From Tupaia tana (taxonomy: Eukaryota; Chordata; Mammalia; Scandentia; Tupaiidae), in NCBI GenBank assembly GCA_026018925.1, contig JAKSZU010000029.1, positions 7,811,006-7,875,005 of the forward strand: 64,000 nt of DNA. The letters are read 5' to 3'. Under the pieces are notes generated by a model. That model did no database searches, had not been told where the DNA came from, and was given only the letters and a program-made list of their open reading frames with translations. Position 1 is the stretch's first letter. Each line of letters begins with the position of its first letter. Position numbers and translations under genes: made by a program. Of this stretch, positions 1 to 11,160 are shown piece after piece.

Positions 1-77
1 TGTGATCATCCTGGGAAGAGGGTTCCTCTCTTTCTCTCTCTCTCTCATGTACCTGCTAGCAAAATTTTTAAAGCACG
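1..77 (+). repeat. 3' tail of a tRNA-derived SINE (truncated by window edge)
   Basis: A CT-rich run followed by GTACCTGCTAGCAAAATTTT resembles the end of the window's SINE family (CT-rich block, then GCACATGCCCTATAGCAAAA). The head is outside the window or too decayed to see. Confidence 0.35.
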
Positions 78-1333
78 TTTTAAGTAATTCTTTACTTAGT
101 GCTTTATAATATTTTTTTTTCTCTATGAAGACCAGTTAGAAGGGCAGGAAAATATAAAATGTTTGAAGGATCATCATCAGGATAGCCAAGTGCATTTGGA
201 ATGTTCTTCTGTGTTTTTTCCATGCTACCTTGGTTCTCTGCTAGTTAATTACACTTTACTAGATCATCTGAAATGTTAAAAACATGAACATAAAAAATGA
301 GAAAAAATGTTAATACAACTGTACATTAAAAGAAAGATGGAGGATAGTGCTGATGTTTTACCTGTCAGTGTGATAAACCATGTTCATAGATGTCTGTGTA
401 TAAATTAAGTTCTCCAGAAAACTAGTTTTTCTTGATTCTTTATCTAAAACTTTCTTTAAACTTCAAAGTCAATTAAAAATTAGATCCTGTTGGGGCAGTG
501 GGCTGTCTCCTGCAGGTCTCTGCAAGAACCTAGTCCTAGAAGATCTGCCTGTACCAGGTGCAGACCACACTGTCCAGACCTGGAGACATTGGTCCCTGAG
601 GCAGGATCTTGAGTTTGTACTTGGATTCAAAGCTGAGCCTGACGGAGCAAACTGGGAGCTCCTGCTGAGGGAGACATCTTCTTAGGAGTCAGGCTTGTTG
701 TGTGTGGTTTTTATTTGAGAATGACCGTGTCTCTAAAGAAAATAGTTTAAGACCACCTGGGTCTATTTTCTCAGTACTAAGAGGTGAAAGTCCAATCCAG
801 GCCCTTTATGCTCCAACAAGAGCAGATGTGCTTGAGCACTGGTGAGGTGAGCTGAGCAGCCACATCTCCATTCAGCATCACAAAGTCAGTCTCTGATGTG
901 AACAAAGCTCTCCTAGAGCTAGTTTGGGGTCTCTTTACCTTCTAGTGGCTGGAGATGGGTCCATGCTCAGAGTGAGGATGACACTTTCCCAGTCTTCTAT
1001 CTTGTTCTACTTAGGCTCCACCTGCTTTGACCAGATGGAGTCCTGGTGATTTGTGGGCAAGGACACCACCTCTGATGCCCGAGTTGCCCAAGTGTGTAAA
1101 AGACCCACTGCTGCATTGCTCACCTGTGGGTCACAATGGGGATGGGGCCATACAAGTACTGTTTTGTGGTACAGCTTTTATCAGTAGCTGGTGTTCACCT
1201 GTTGTATTGTGGTGACCATCTGCACAAGGTGATCTTTGAAGTCATAGAGACCTGGCTAGTGGCACAACAGTAAGGTGACAGGCTTAATACCCATAGTAGC
1301 TGCAGTGGGATGGAGATTAAGATGGGCTCTGTA
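78..1333. other. Non-repetitive stretch, no recognised gene
   Basis: Moderately GC-rich from about 480 to 1,300, AT-rich before that. Short open frames occur on both strands but none exceeds about 65 codons or resembles a family I know. Parts could be an old processed pseudogene or LTR. I cannot assign it. Confidence 0.4.
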
Positions 1334-1508
1334 GGGGTCAGCAGGTCATGCAGTGGTTGAAGTGTGGGACTACCACATGGCTGACCACAGTTTGAGTGCT
1401 GGACCTAGAGGCTTTCTTTCTCACTTTCCCTCTATCTCTCTTCCATGAATTAAAACAATAATAATGACAATGATAAATAAGACAAATAATTCTTAAAAAA
1501 AAAAAAAG
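1334..1508 (+). repeat. tRNA-derived SINE, short form
   Basis: Begins GGGGTCAGCAGGTCATGCAG, with an A-box-like segment and a B-box-like CAGTTTGAGTGCTGG. It then goes directly into the CT-rich block and an A-tail, lacking the central CACGCCGGGCGC/GGAGGAGAAGG region of the long form. Confidence 0.7.
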
Positions 1509-2784
1509 ATGGGTTGCATTGACAAGGAGACCATGATTAATCTTGGCATGATTAATCTGTCTTCTGGGGTGAAGTCAAGTCTGGGCTGTGAGGTGCCAGG
1601 CTCAGGCCCAGGGGTCAGCAGCCTTCCCTGGACAGGCTCTCTAGAGTCCAGGCTCCACCAGAGTGAGCAGACAACACTCCACACAATTGGGAGAGGCCTG
1701 GCACTCCCGGAAGAGAGCAGTCCCTGAGTGACACTAACACAAGGCAGTCAGCAGCCTGTCTTTTCCTAAATGCCTGCTTTGTTAATTTACTTCCATACGC
1801 AGGATCAGTCCTCCAGATGAGCCTTTGTTCCTTCCCTGGGAACGTGGTGCTGGGATGAAATGATTCAGAGAGACGGTGGCAGACAGATCTCAGCTAGCCT
1901 GGTCTGCAGTCCTGTGGTATGCACTGATTTTAGGAGCCAATGTGATTGCTTCTACAGTTGTGCACAGGAACAAGATGGCTTCTAATTTTCTTTGGGCTGT
2001 CTCCACCTGACATTTCCTTTTTCATTTACTGGCTGGAAATTGTCAGACATTAAATTGAAGCCAGGTGGTATCACAGCCCATATTTGCACCATGATGATCC
2101 TGATCCTGAAGATGGATGTACAGAAGTTTGTAGCACTGGTGGCTACTCTAGGGGTAGGCTATGGTAGCATGGGCTGTGGAGTGGGCTAGTATGTCTGTTG
2201 TTTCTGTGGTGTCAGGAATGCCCATGGTCAGAAAGGAGATGTGCCACTGCACTACCTTCTCAGGGGCTCAGGCATCTCCTGCTTCTCCCTCTTCTGACTG
2301 CATAGGGAGTAAATGTGACCTTGATGTTCTGCTGGAAGACCTGAATGTGAACGTTCAGGGCAGCTTCAGCTGTCCACGAATTTGTCATCCTGCAGGTAGA
2401 AGTCACTGCAGCTTTGTCAAATGGGGTGGCATGGATGGCTGGGGAAAGGGGGTGCCATGGCCACTGCCTGGAGTGCAAAGATCTCCAAATGGCCCTGAAG
2501 ATGAAGCCCACTTCCAGAGCTGTGCAAGGAGCAATGACTACTGAATGCTCTTTCTTCAGGTACTTAACTCACAGCTCTCCAGAAGTGTCATGCCCAGCTG
2601 TCCCTGACACACCAGCGACTGGTGGGGTGTTTCCCCCACAGAGAAAATTGTCACTGTCACTGGCCTGGGCTGTGAGGGGGCCCCAAAGGAGGGCAGAGGT
2701 CTGTGGGCAGGGTAGAGGAAGAGACCACTGCTAACTTTTTGTTAACCAAAAACTGCTTAAAGATATAATCCATCATTTTTATTC
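1509..2784. other. GC-moderate stretch, no recognised gene
   Basis: Contains a 127-codon plus-strand open frame (2161-2544) and an 83-codon minus-strand frame over the same bases (2260-2511). Neither has motifs, splice signals or homology that I can name. Possibly the remains of a retrocopy. Confidence 0.35.
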
Positions 2785-3029
2785 AAGGTTTTTGTCATAG
2801 AGCACATGCCCTCACTGGAGAGGCCTCTGTCTCCTGAGAGACAGAGAGAAAATGAGAAATCATCCCTCAGGGGAGATGGCCACACTGCTTCTTCTCTACT
2901 CTCCTCCTGGGATGATTTTGCCAGCTCATTTACCTGGTATGATTTTCAAGTCACCAGGTCTGGGACTTGAAGGAAGGTCAATTTTGTTTGAGTCCAGTAC
3001 CTTAACCAGTTGCCACCTGCCAGCCCCTA
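2785..3029 (-). repeat. tRNA-derived SINE, long form, old
   Basis: Reverse-complement hallmarks in order: TTTTTGTCATAGAGCACATG, GAGAAATCATCCC, a CTCCT/GGGAT segment, and CACCTGCCAGCCCC at the tRNA head. Heavily diverged from the young copies. Confidence 0.75.
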
Positions 3030-3234
3030 GCACATCAATTTTAAGAAAAACACATCTTCCCAACTATTGGTCATGTAAAACATGTCTTATCCCAATAGAG
3101 ATGTACTTTAAGTACAAAATACACAATGGGTTTAAAAGATTTTGTATAAAAAATGAGTGTATAGCATTTCTATAATTTTTATACTGAATACATGTTGTGA
3201 TTATAATACTTAGTTTGAATAAAACAATTAAAAT

Positions 3235-3486
3235 ATTTTTTAAAGAGTTTTTTGTTATAGGGCATGTGTGTTCACTGGAAAGACAGAGACAGAGACAGAA
3301 AGTGAGAAATCACTTCCCCCGGGTTGTGGCCACACTGCAATCCCTTCTCTTCCATTGTCCTCTTGGGATCTTGGGCATGCATGCACATGTGCCCGGTGTG
3401 AGTTTAAGCTGCTGGGTCCAGGACGTGAACCAGAGTCGACCATGTAGGAGTCCAGTGATGTAACCATTATTCCATCTGCTGGTCCC
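3235..3486 (-). repeat. tRNA-derived SINE, long form
   Basis: Runs from a T-rich tail and TTTTTGTTATAGGGCATGTG to the head ATCTGCTGGTCCC, with all middle landmarks present. Confidence 0.8.
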
Positions 3487-3699
3487 AAAACAATTAAAAT
3501 CTTCAAAAATGCAGGGCTCTTATCATGTCTGACTCAGCCATTGCAAGATGCACCCACCACACACATGAAGAAGAGTATGACCAAAGAAGGAACTGCATGT
3601 CCTGTGACTGTCACATATCCTTATGGCCTCCCTCACTCCGTTGCTGCTTCTGACGTAGGATGAGGCTGTAGTCACATCCCTCCCTGCCCCCTGAAGATA

Positions 3700-4085
3700 T
3701 CATGGCAGCCTAATTCTGGTAAATTGGACTGTTTGAATACAGTCATTCCAGATGTAATTTAATTAACATAAGGTCACTGAGGTGGTATGGAACCCAATAT
3801 GATCAGTGTCCTTATAAAAATAGAAAAATGCTTTGTGACCAACCAGAAATTAGAGTGAGGTATCTGCAAACCAAAAACTGATAAAGATTCAATACCAAAA
3901 CCGGAAGCTGACAAGACACAAGGACAGAGTCTATGCAGTCTCAGAGGATGCCTGGCCCTGCTGAAGCCTTGACTTCACACTTCCACACTCCAGAACTATA
4001 GAATAAAAGGTTTCTGATTATAAAGCCATGTAGCTGGTGTTACTTCCTTACAGAAACCATAAGAAAAGCTACAGGTGGCAGATCC
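3700..4085 (+). repeat. Ancient LTR-like interspersed repeat (MaLR-type, tentative)
   Basis: Holds AACATAAGGTCACTGAGGTG, AATATGATCAGTGTCCTTAT and a terminal AATAAAAGGTTTCTGATTAT then AAGCCATGTAGCTGGTGTTA. These resemble an old mammalian LTR consensus with its poly(A) signal near the 3' end. The assignment is from memory of the family, not an alignment. Confidence 0.4.
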
Positions 4086-4942
4086 CTTCCAGTAAGGAAT
4101 GGTTTTCAGAAAAACTGCTTGCTATGGGCAGATGTCCCTTGCTGCATATAGCTGATGAAGACATTGAGGTATTTGAGAGATCAGAGATATTGTTACAAGG
4201 AATTGACAATTTTGCTGGCAGTTATGGGGATTAAGAGACCTAATGTTGGAGAAAGGGCTTTCAAAAGATGTTTGGGGTCAGGGATATCTGGTACTTTCCC
4301 ATTTATCTTTTAAGAAAAATAGATTAGTACACAGTTCAGGATAAACCCCAGAAAACCCTCTCTGTACTGACTTTTTTGTTCTCATTTCCTCATTTGGTGT
4401 CTGAAACTCTGGTCATCTCAGTTTCCTACTAAGAAATCGTATTGTTTGCTTCTAGATTATATAGACTAATTTGCAAGGATATAGGTAAGTGTAGATTAGG
4501 AGTCAGGGTTCCTGACATCGACATGGGGCTGGGAAGAAATGCAGAGCAATGCATCTGGTTAGAGAAGCAACACCTTGCACCTTGAAATGAGGAACTCAGG
4601 TTTTGAGTAACTCTGGATGTGATTTACAATTTTAAATTTTATATCAAGTCTTGGGGTGGAATTTCTTGGAGGCTGATAGAGGAAGACAAAAAACTAAAGA
4701 GGGAAAAAAATCCTTAAATTTAATTTGGTGAATTAAAATTCCATGAGGGAAATTAAAAGTAAAAATGAAAGCCAATAATCACCACTTGGTACATAAATTC
4801 ACTTAGAAAAAAAAAAAATACTAGCAGGGCAATCTCAATATGAACTTACACCACGTATATTTAAGTTCCTCAAAGAAATAAAATAAGGGATACCATACAA
4901 ATAACATGTAATATGTTGAAATAAACAAAACAAAATAAGCCA
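4086..4942. other. AT-rich stretch without recognised features
   Basis: No open frame above about 65 codons, no clear repeat landmarks, and several A-runs. I see nothing assignable. Confidence 0.4.
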
Positions 4943-5233
4943 AGCCAGCAGGTGGTGTAAAGGTTAAGGCACTGGAACCCACATAGCCAACACTAGGGTT
5001 GGAGTCTCAGACCCAGTAGCTTGAAAATCGTGCTGGCATGATTTTCATTTTGGACATGTGTGCATGTTCAAAATCTCAAGAGGAGAATTAGGAAAGGAGA
5101 TTGCAGTGTAGCCATCATCCCCAAGGGGTGATTTCTCACTTTCCCTCTCTCTGTGTTTCTGTCTCTCTCCATTGAGCACATGAAAAAAAAAACAAACAAA
5201 CAAAAAAAACAAGCAAACAAAAAAACAAAACCA
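4943..5233 (+). repeat. tRNA-derived SINE, long form, old
   Basis: Head AGCCAGCAGGTGGTGTAAAG, followed by TTAAGGCACTGGAACCCACA, the middle region with AAAGGAGATTGCAGTG, the CT block, and an A-rich tail of (A/CAAA) repeats. Confidence 0.8.
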
Positions 5234-5471
5234 CAAGTGAATGTAAATTAAGAATATATATGATACATAAAAAATGAGAATTCATGGAATTAAAAGACAT
5301 ACTAACTGAAATAATATTTTTACGTTACATGCTCAGAAAAAAATACTAGGAACAGGGCTGAACAAAGTAATGAAAAAATAGACTATTTGGAAAGTAGTAC
5401 TAAGAAAATTACCAACAAAACAGAAAAGCGTGAGACATGAAATGATCAAAACCTTAAAAATGGATGTTATT

Positions 5472-5722
5472 GGGGCCAGCAGGCAGTGTGAGGGTTAAGG
5501 CGCTGGACTCCCACATGGCCAACTGGAGTTCAAGTTCCAGACAAGGCAGCTTAAAAATTATGCTGGGTGCATGTATGCACATGCCTGAAGTCCCAGAAGG
5601 AAAATAAAAAAGAAGGATTATGGGATAGTCATCTCCTCTGGGAGGTGATTTCAAACTTTCCCTCTCACTTTCTGTCTCTCTTTGATGAGTGCATGCACCC
5701 TATAGCAAAACAAACAAACAAA
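5472..5722 (+). repeat. tRNA-derived SINE, long form, old
   Basis: Head GGGGCCAGCAGGCAGTGTGA, then GTTAAGGCGCTGGACTCCCA, CATGGCCAACTGGAGTTCAA, the middle region and CT block, ending in CAAACAAACAAAC. Confidence 0.85.
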
Positions 5723-5834
5723 CTTTGAGTGATCACAACCATGAAACATTCCAAAAGCAAAGCAGAGAGTGAATGAAAGAAACACTAAATGTAGAAAAGA
5801 ACCAAAGGATAAATTTCCAAAGTAGAGCTAGGTG

Positions 5835-5903
5835 TGTGTTTTCTTTTCACTTTTCAAATCTCCAGTGTGTGCTCAGTAAATAAATAAACAAACAAACAAA
5901 CAG
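5835..5903 (+). repeat. SINE tail fragment
   Basis: TTTTCACTTTTCAAATCTCC then GTGCTCAGTAAATAAATAAA and (CAAA)n looks like the 3' end of the same SINE family. No head is present. Confidence 0.3.
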
Positions 5904-6559
5904 TCTGTTCTTAGGTCAGTATGCAGACTAAAGGGGATTTAATTTTCTCACAGTAACCACAAGGATAAAACAGATTACCTACCAAATGCCAAACAATAAT
6001 AAAGCAAAACAAAGTTGGCATTAGATTTAGTTTGGGAAGTTTCTAGAAGCATTTGATAACTAATGCACTGTAGCAGAAGACAGGCACATGAATATCTTGT
6101 TTAAAAGGGCTATCGTAACCTGTATTGCATCTTTCTGTCCTCTTCCCTTGACCTTCCTGAAGTGGAGCAAAGGGTGATCAGACTTAACATTTTTATGTTA
6201 CTTGGTTCTACTAAGATCTTCCTCCCTGCTGCCCTTGCCAGTGTCCTGCCCTCATCTGTCACTGACGTAATGATCCTGATACTGTCACATCAAATTTCAC
6301 TTTATATCCTGAAATGGATGACCTATTACAGACAAAATTTCTTCCCTGGCTCCAGTCATCTATTTCCCTGGAGATCGTCTCTTTTCTCCTGCCTTTTCCC
6401 TCATCTGAGTATACTTACTTCCAAGCCAGTGATGGGATCTGTGCTGAATTCCAGAGGACATTTATGCTTCCCCTCCAAGGAAAGCATTAAAGACCCTTCA
6501 AGACCTGACTCAAAGTTAGCATCTATTTGTCTCTGTTTGTACCCCATGTTGTAACCAAA
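5904..6559. other. Stretch without recognised features
   Basis: Contains a 130-codon plus-strand open frame (6162-6554) with no recognisable motif. It sits immediately upstream of L2-like sequence and is probably chance or decayed repeat. Confidence 0.35.
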
Positions 6560-7420
6560 ATGGCATCACCACACCCAGTTGCTCAATCCAGAAGTTGTAG
6601 AATTACACTAGAGTCATCTCTAAATGGGTCATTCCAGAGTCTCATCCTTACATCCAATTCATTCTCAATTCATCTTAAATTTATGTGTCCACATAGTCCA
6701 AGTCACCACTTTCTATTCCCTGAACATCTCCAACAGCCTCCATCCTGGTTTTCCTAATTCTATTTTTGCCTGTCCCAATCCATTGTCCTTATAATAGTTA
6801 GGCTAATTTTTCCAAAAAGTGAATTAGATCAAATTGTTTCTCTACTAAAAGCATTTCAAGTCTTCCTCACTTTTCCAAGGTAAAACCCAAGATAGTCAAT
6901 AAGATCCTGTCTATCTTTTCAACCTTCTCTTACATTCCTCTCCCTCTTCTATACCACACTTCATGCAGGTGGACCATACTTCCCTTTTATATTTGCAGCA
7001 AAATTTTGTTAGTGGTCTTTGCATAAACCTTTCTATCATCCTCAAATACTGTTCCTCCCTGGGACCAGCAGTTAGCGTAATGGCTATGTCGCTGGACTCC
7101 CATGTAGTCGGCCACAGTTCGTGTCCCAAACCCGGTGGCTTAAAACTCATGCCGGGCACGTGTGTGCCCAAGATCCCGGGAGGAGAAGGGATTTCAGCGT
7201 GGCCATCCCCCCTGGGGGGTGATTTCTCGCGTTCTGTCTCTCTGTCTCTCTCTGTCTGGCAAGTGCACGTGCCCTATAGCAAAAACCTCTCAAAAAAAAA
7301 AAAAAAAAAAAATACTGTTCCTCCCTCACAACCTGGTTAACTGTCACTCTTCCCATGTAAATTCTTGACTCCCCAGAGTGTGGTTGGTGCTGTGACCAAC
7401 TGTTACTCTCTTTTGTAGGA
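6560..7420 (+). repeat. Ancient L2-like LINE fragment
   Basis: CCAAGTCACCACTTTCTATT, CATCTCCAACAGCCTCCATC, GAATTAGATCAAATTGTTTC and AAGCATTTCAAGTCTTCCTC follow the order of a well-known old mammalian LINE (L2-type) consensus. A young SINE interrupts it at 7061-7310. Family name is from memory and would need RepeatMasker. Confidence 0.5.
7061..7310 (+). mobile_element. Young full-length tRNA-derived SINE with target-site duplication
   Basis: Starts GGGACCAGCAGTTAGCGTAA and ends in a pure A-run. It is flanked by the 16-bp duplication AATACTGTTCCTCCCT at 7045-7060 and 7311-7326. This is a clean L1-mediated insertion into the L2-like element. Confidence 0.95.
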
Positions 7421-8515
7421 AGCTACAATTTTCTTTACAGACTTTAGCACAGTTAGAGCTTAAGTGTAGTCTGTATAGTTAAGATAAATGTCTCTCCTTT
7501 ATTAGACTATAGATATGTTTAAATTACTGTATTCACCAATAGGTATCCAAGTACTGAAACTATTCCTGAGGCAGTGAGTTGCTGAACAATTACTTGTTAA
7601 ACAAATGACTGAATTGATGATATGACTGCAAGTAAAACTCAAAAAGTAAAAATTAAAACAGCCATCTCAGAAGACTGTATATTTCAAAGACACTCACAAT
7701 AATATTCCCCACCCAAAAAGCTGTTCTAGAACCTTGCCACATGAGCATCAAAAGTGTGTTGAAATGTTCCTGTGTATTTTAAGTGTGTTGTGCTTCCTTA
7801 AAACCATGACAGTGAAATCTCTGTCAAGTAGATCCTGCATCTTCCCTTTAGTGTCAGTATTTGCACCTCACTTTGTCCATTGGTAGCATCACATTCTCCT
7901 GCTTATTCTTTATGCTTTTGTGTGTGTTGATGTTTGTACATTGGAAAGCTGAGTTTTAGCTATTGTCTGCAGTCTGGCCTAGTTTGTGATACCCCAGTGC
8001 TGGGGCACAGTAAGTGAGAAGTCCATGGTGATTCCTATTGCCACCAGGGACCACAGTCCTAGCTTCAGGTGAGCCCTGCAGTTCCTGATCATCCCAACAT
8101 AGGATATTTCTGAGGCCCACAAATCTGCACTACTACAAAGAAGAAACATTGCAGAGGGTCACCTCACCATCTGGGCCCCAGTCAGCTGGGCATGGTGCCA
8201 CATGGAAGCAGATCCACTGCAAAATAGACTCTACCCTGACACACAACACTGCTTGTATCCATCATCCCTGAGGTGCCAAGAGTAGCCTAGCACATGGAAA
8301 CAATGGCTAAAGCATGTACACCTAGTCAGACTAAGTGGTATGGTTGGGACAAGTGTGCACATAGTAGGAAGTATGAGAAGAAACCTATGGCCCTGGCCAC
8401 CGCAGAAGAGCACAATTTCCTCCTTGCAGGCACTCTAAAAGTAGTGTGTGCTCTGCAGAAACTGCAAAGGCCAACTACTGTTAGCAGTCACTACAGAAAT
8501 AAATAAAAGGCATTT
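7421..8515. other. Stretch without recognised features
   Basis: Short open frames only (up to 70 codons). A moderately GC-rich patch at 7,980-8,480 shows no assignable motif. Confidence 0.4.
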
Positions 8516-8662
8516 ATATTTGAAAGGAATATATCAGTTACCTTTATTTATGGATTACATAACTCAGCTTTTAGAAAGTCACTAGGAACTAGCTACAGAC
8601 TATTAGTATGAATAAACAAGTTCAGGAAAGTAACAGGATATAAGATGAATATACTTAAAATA
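8516..8662 (+). repeat. Plus-strand L1 ORF2 fragment
   Basis: AATAAACAAGTTCAGGAAAG followed by TAACAGGATATAAGATGAAT matches the L1 reverse-transcriptase region just after the catalytic block, in sense orientation. It is one of very few plus-strand L1 pieces here. Confidence 0.55.
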
Positions 8663-8922
8663 GGGAACCAGCAGTTAGCGTAATGGCTATGTCGCTGGAC
8701 TCCCACGTAGTTGACGGCGGTTCGCGTCCCAGAACCAGTGGCTTAAAACTCACGCCAGGTGCGTGTGCGTGCATGCCCAAGATCCCAAGAGGAGAATGGA
8801 GGAGAAGGGATTGTGGTGTGACCATCCCCCCTGGGGGGTGATTTCTCGCTGTCTCTATGTCTCTCTCTGTCTGTCTGGTGAGTGCACGCGCCCTCTAGCA
8901 AAAATCTCTCCAAAAAAAAAAA
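8663..8922 (+). mobile_element. Young full-length tRNA-derived SINE
   Basis: Starts GGGAACCAGCAGTTAGCGTA and ends in A12. It is flanked by near-identical ATACTTAAAATA (8651-8662) and ATACTAAAATAA just after the A-tail, an imperfect target-site duplication. Confidence 0.92.
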
Positions 8923-8944
8923 ATACTAAAATAAATTATATTTC

Positions 8945-9186
8945 TTTTCTTTTTTCTTTTAAGTTTGTCAAAAAACATGTTCATTCACTGAAAAGAAAAA
9001 GAAAAGAGAAAGTGAGAAAGCACCCCAAATGGGCTATTGTCATGCTGCAATCCCTTCCCCTCCATATCTCCCTCCTTTTGAGATTTTGACTATGCTTGCA
9101 TACACACCATGTTTCTCAAGACAGGACTTGAACTGTGTAGTCTGCCATCTAGGATCTGGCTGCCTTAACTCCATGGAGTTGGCTCC
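8945..9186 (-). repeat. tRNA-derived SINE, old
   Basis: Contains AGAAAGTGAGAAAGCACCCC, GCTGCAATCCCTTCCCCTCC and GGACTTGAACTGTGTAGTCT in reverse-complement order, with a degraded head GGAGTTGGCTCC. Confidence 0.7.
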
Positions 9187-9415
9187 TTAGGCTAATTATT
9201 CACTTAGAAATAATTTTAACAAAAACCAGACAAACTTGAACTCTGAAAACCATAATAGATGGCTAATGCTGAAAATTATTGATAGCTCTGTCTCCTTTCC
9301 ATGTTTCTGGAAAAAATTACCATCCTAGGAAGTAGAGATTGCTTCTTGGTCTATTACTAGATGTAAGCCCAAGGAGAGGTCTACACATCTAAATGTGTAG
9401 TATGGTCTCCATTTT

Positions 9416-9607
9416 CTTCTTCTTCTTCTTCTTCTTTTTTGTAGGCATTATTTACTTTATTTTATTTGCTACTATTTTAAATTTGACCAGAGAATGATGG
9501 AGAGAAAGGAAAAATGAGAAAGCAAGCTGTCACATCCAGGACTCGAACCATTTCAACCCTGTGGGAGTCCAGCACCTTAACTACCACACCACTTGCTGGG
9601 CCCTATT
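9416..9607 (-). mobile_element. tRNA-derived SINE, short form, with target-site duplication
   Basis: A (CTT)n/T-rich tail, then GAGAAAGCAAGCTGTCACAT, CCAGGACTCGAACCATTTCA and head CACTTGCTGGGCCC. It is flanked by GTCTCCATTTT at 9405-9415 and 9608-9618, so the short form is an independently mobile unit and not a deletion product. Confidence 0.85.
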
Positions 9608-9618
9608 GTCTCCATTTT

Positions 9619-10099
9619 GAAACACAGTAAACTGAAGTCCACAAAGAGAGTAAACAATACCTATATCTTAGAGGTGGGAATGTCAGGGATGATTCTCCCA
9701 CTCACCCCTGCCAATCATCCTGTAGTTAAATAATCCCCCTAATAACATACCAATATGTGTTTAAGAGAGAACTGGTATCTAAGGGTGGGAGGAAGGGTGG
9801 CCAGGGATTTAAAACTAGAAGGTGAGAGAGAGTACTGTGCAGATCAAGACTAAGTTCTTCATGAGTACAGAACAGAGTCATTGAAAGACACTTACAGCAT
9901 CAGAGATGGTACCGGAATTTGAACATGGTAGGGCATATAACAGGAAAAACAGAAAAAAAACAGGCATAGGTCTTGAACAAGATCATGTCTGTTGCATGCC
10001 CCCAGTCACCACTCCCAATCTTTACCCACTTTTCACACCATCTCCTCATTGCACCACTCCAGTCTAACATTAACCATGATGAATCAAGATGAGCATTTT
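9619..10099. other. Stretch without recognised features
   Basis: No coding or repeat signature that I can support. Confidence 0.4.
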
Positions 10100-10258
10100 G
10101 GGGCCAGCAGGTGCCCTGGTGGTTTAAGGCACTGGAGTCCAACATGGCTGAGCGTGGTTCAAATCCCAGACCTGGTGGTTTGCTTTTTCACTTTCCCTCT
10201 CACTCTCTGTCTTGTCAAATTAAAAACAAATAAATAAATAATAATAATAATAAATATA
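10100..10258 (+). repeat. tRNA-derived SINE, short form
   Basis: GGGGCCAGCAGGTGCCCTGG, then GGTTTAAGGCACTGGAGTCC, GGTTCAAATCCCAGACCTGG, CT block and an AAATAAATAAT tail. No central long-form region. Confidence 0.85.
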
Positions 10259-10753
10259 GTTAAATAAAATAATTTAAAGAGGATGGACAGTTCTCTGTTT
10301 GAAAAGAAACTCAGTGATAGCAAAATGTATATGAAATCCTTCCTGGCATGGTTTGTGGTTGAAATCAAGGAAGAGTAGATAAGTCAGGTATATCTCCCCC
10401 CCTCACACACACACACCAAAAAATTAAAGATTTGTTAGATAAAACATGGGAATTTTTAGGCAAGTAATTATTGGACATTTGAAGTGTAAATAGACTTGGA
10501 ATATGAAATACACCCATCCTATAATTCTGCTATCTTATATAATACACTAGAACAGTTTTCAACTGTACTACCCATTAAACACTCAAAAATCAGCTTATTG
10601 GATGAAGATAAACATATTTTAATGACTGCAAGAAAATCGCCATAGTAATTTGTTTCTTAATAAACTAAAAGACATTTTTCATGCTTTAGATTGCATTGCA
10701 AAAAAGAGTACATGGTTCTACAACAAGAATAATCATTTCAGAACAACAAAAGT
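10259..10753. other. AT-rich stretch without recognised features
   Basis: Includes a (CA)n run near 10,400. Nothing else is assignable. Confidence 0.4.
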
Positions 10754-10885
10754 ATTTTTTTAGAGGTTTTTGCTATAGGGCGCGTGCGCTTGCCAGAGAG
10801 ACAGAAAAAAATCATCCCCCAGGGGTGATTGCCACACCACACCGGTGTGAGTGTAAGTGACCCACGTACGAATTGCCCCATTATC
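10754..10885 (-). repeat. Truncated tRNA-derived SINE
   Basis: GGTTTTTGCTATAGGGCGCG, then AAATCATCCCCCAGGGGTGA and CACCGGTGTGAGTGTAAGTG. The head is degraded and internal segments are missing. It abuts the promoter region. Confidence 0.75.
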
Positions 10886-10929
10886 CCTGAAACATCAAAC
10901 CAGGATTGAATAAAGAACCAGGAACCTGT

Positions 10930-11160
10930 CTCTCACTTACGTGGATACGGACTGTTCCTCTCCCCTCAGGTTTTAGTTTCCTGGTAACAGGACTCTCCAC
11001 GTGAAAATACAGGAACCTTTGCAGTGTTGCCTAATCCGGGAACGCAGAGCTTTGTGGGAAATGTAGTCTCTGCTCCGATGACGTCATCAGCACAGGCCAA
11101 GGAGGGCGGCTTTTCCGGATTCTCTCCGCTTGTGGCGCTCAGTTCCTTCTGAGCGGTCGC
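10930..11160 (+). promoter_or_regulatory. GC-rich TATA-less promoter with CRE and ZNF143/STAF-like site
   Basis: Local GC and CpG content rise sharply against AT-rich flanks. A perfect palindromic CRE, TGACGTCA, lies at 11079-11086. TTTGTGGGAAATGTAGT at 11051-11067 is, on the minus strand, ACTACATTTCCCACAAA, close to the ZNF143/STAF element of housekeeping and many KRAB-zinc-finger promoters. It lies just upstream of the short first exon, and promoters of this type are often bidirectional. Function is inferred. Confidence 0.7.

Noticed and set aside
6162-6554. 130-codon plus-strand frame as a possible gene
   Set aside because: No recognisable domain. Composition matches surrounding non-coding sequence and it runs into L2-like repeat.
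7061-7140. Functional tRNA gene in the SINE heads
   Set aside because: The A and B box-like segments are present, but the acceptor stem does not close and the copies end in SINE bodies with A-tails.
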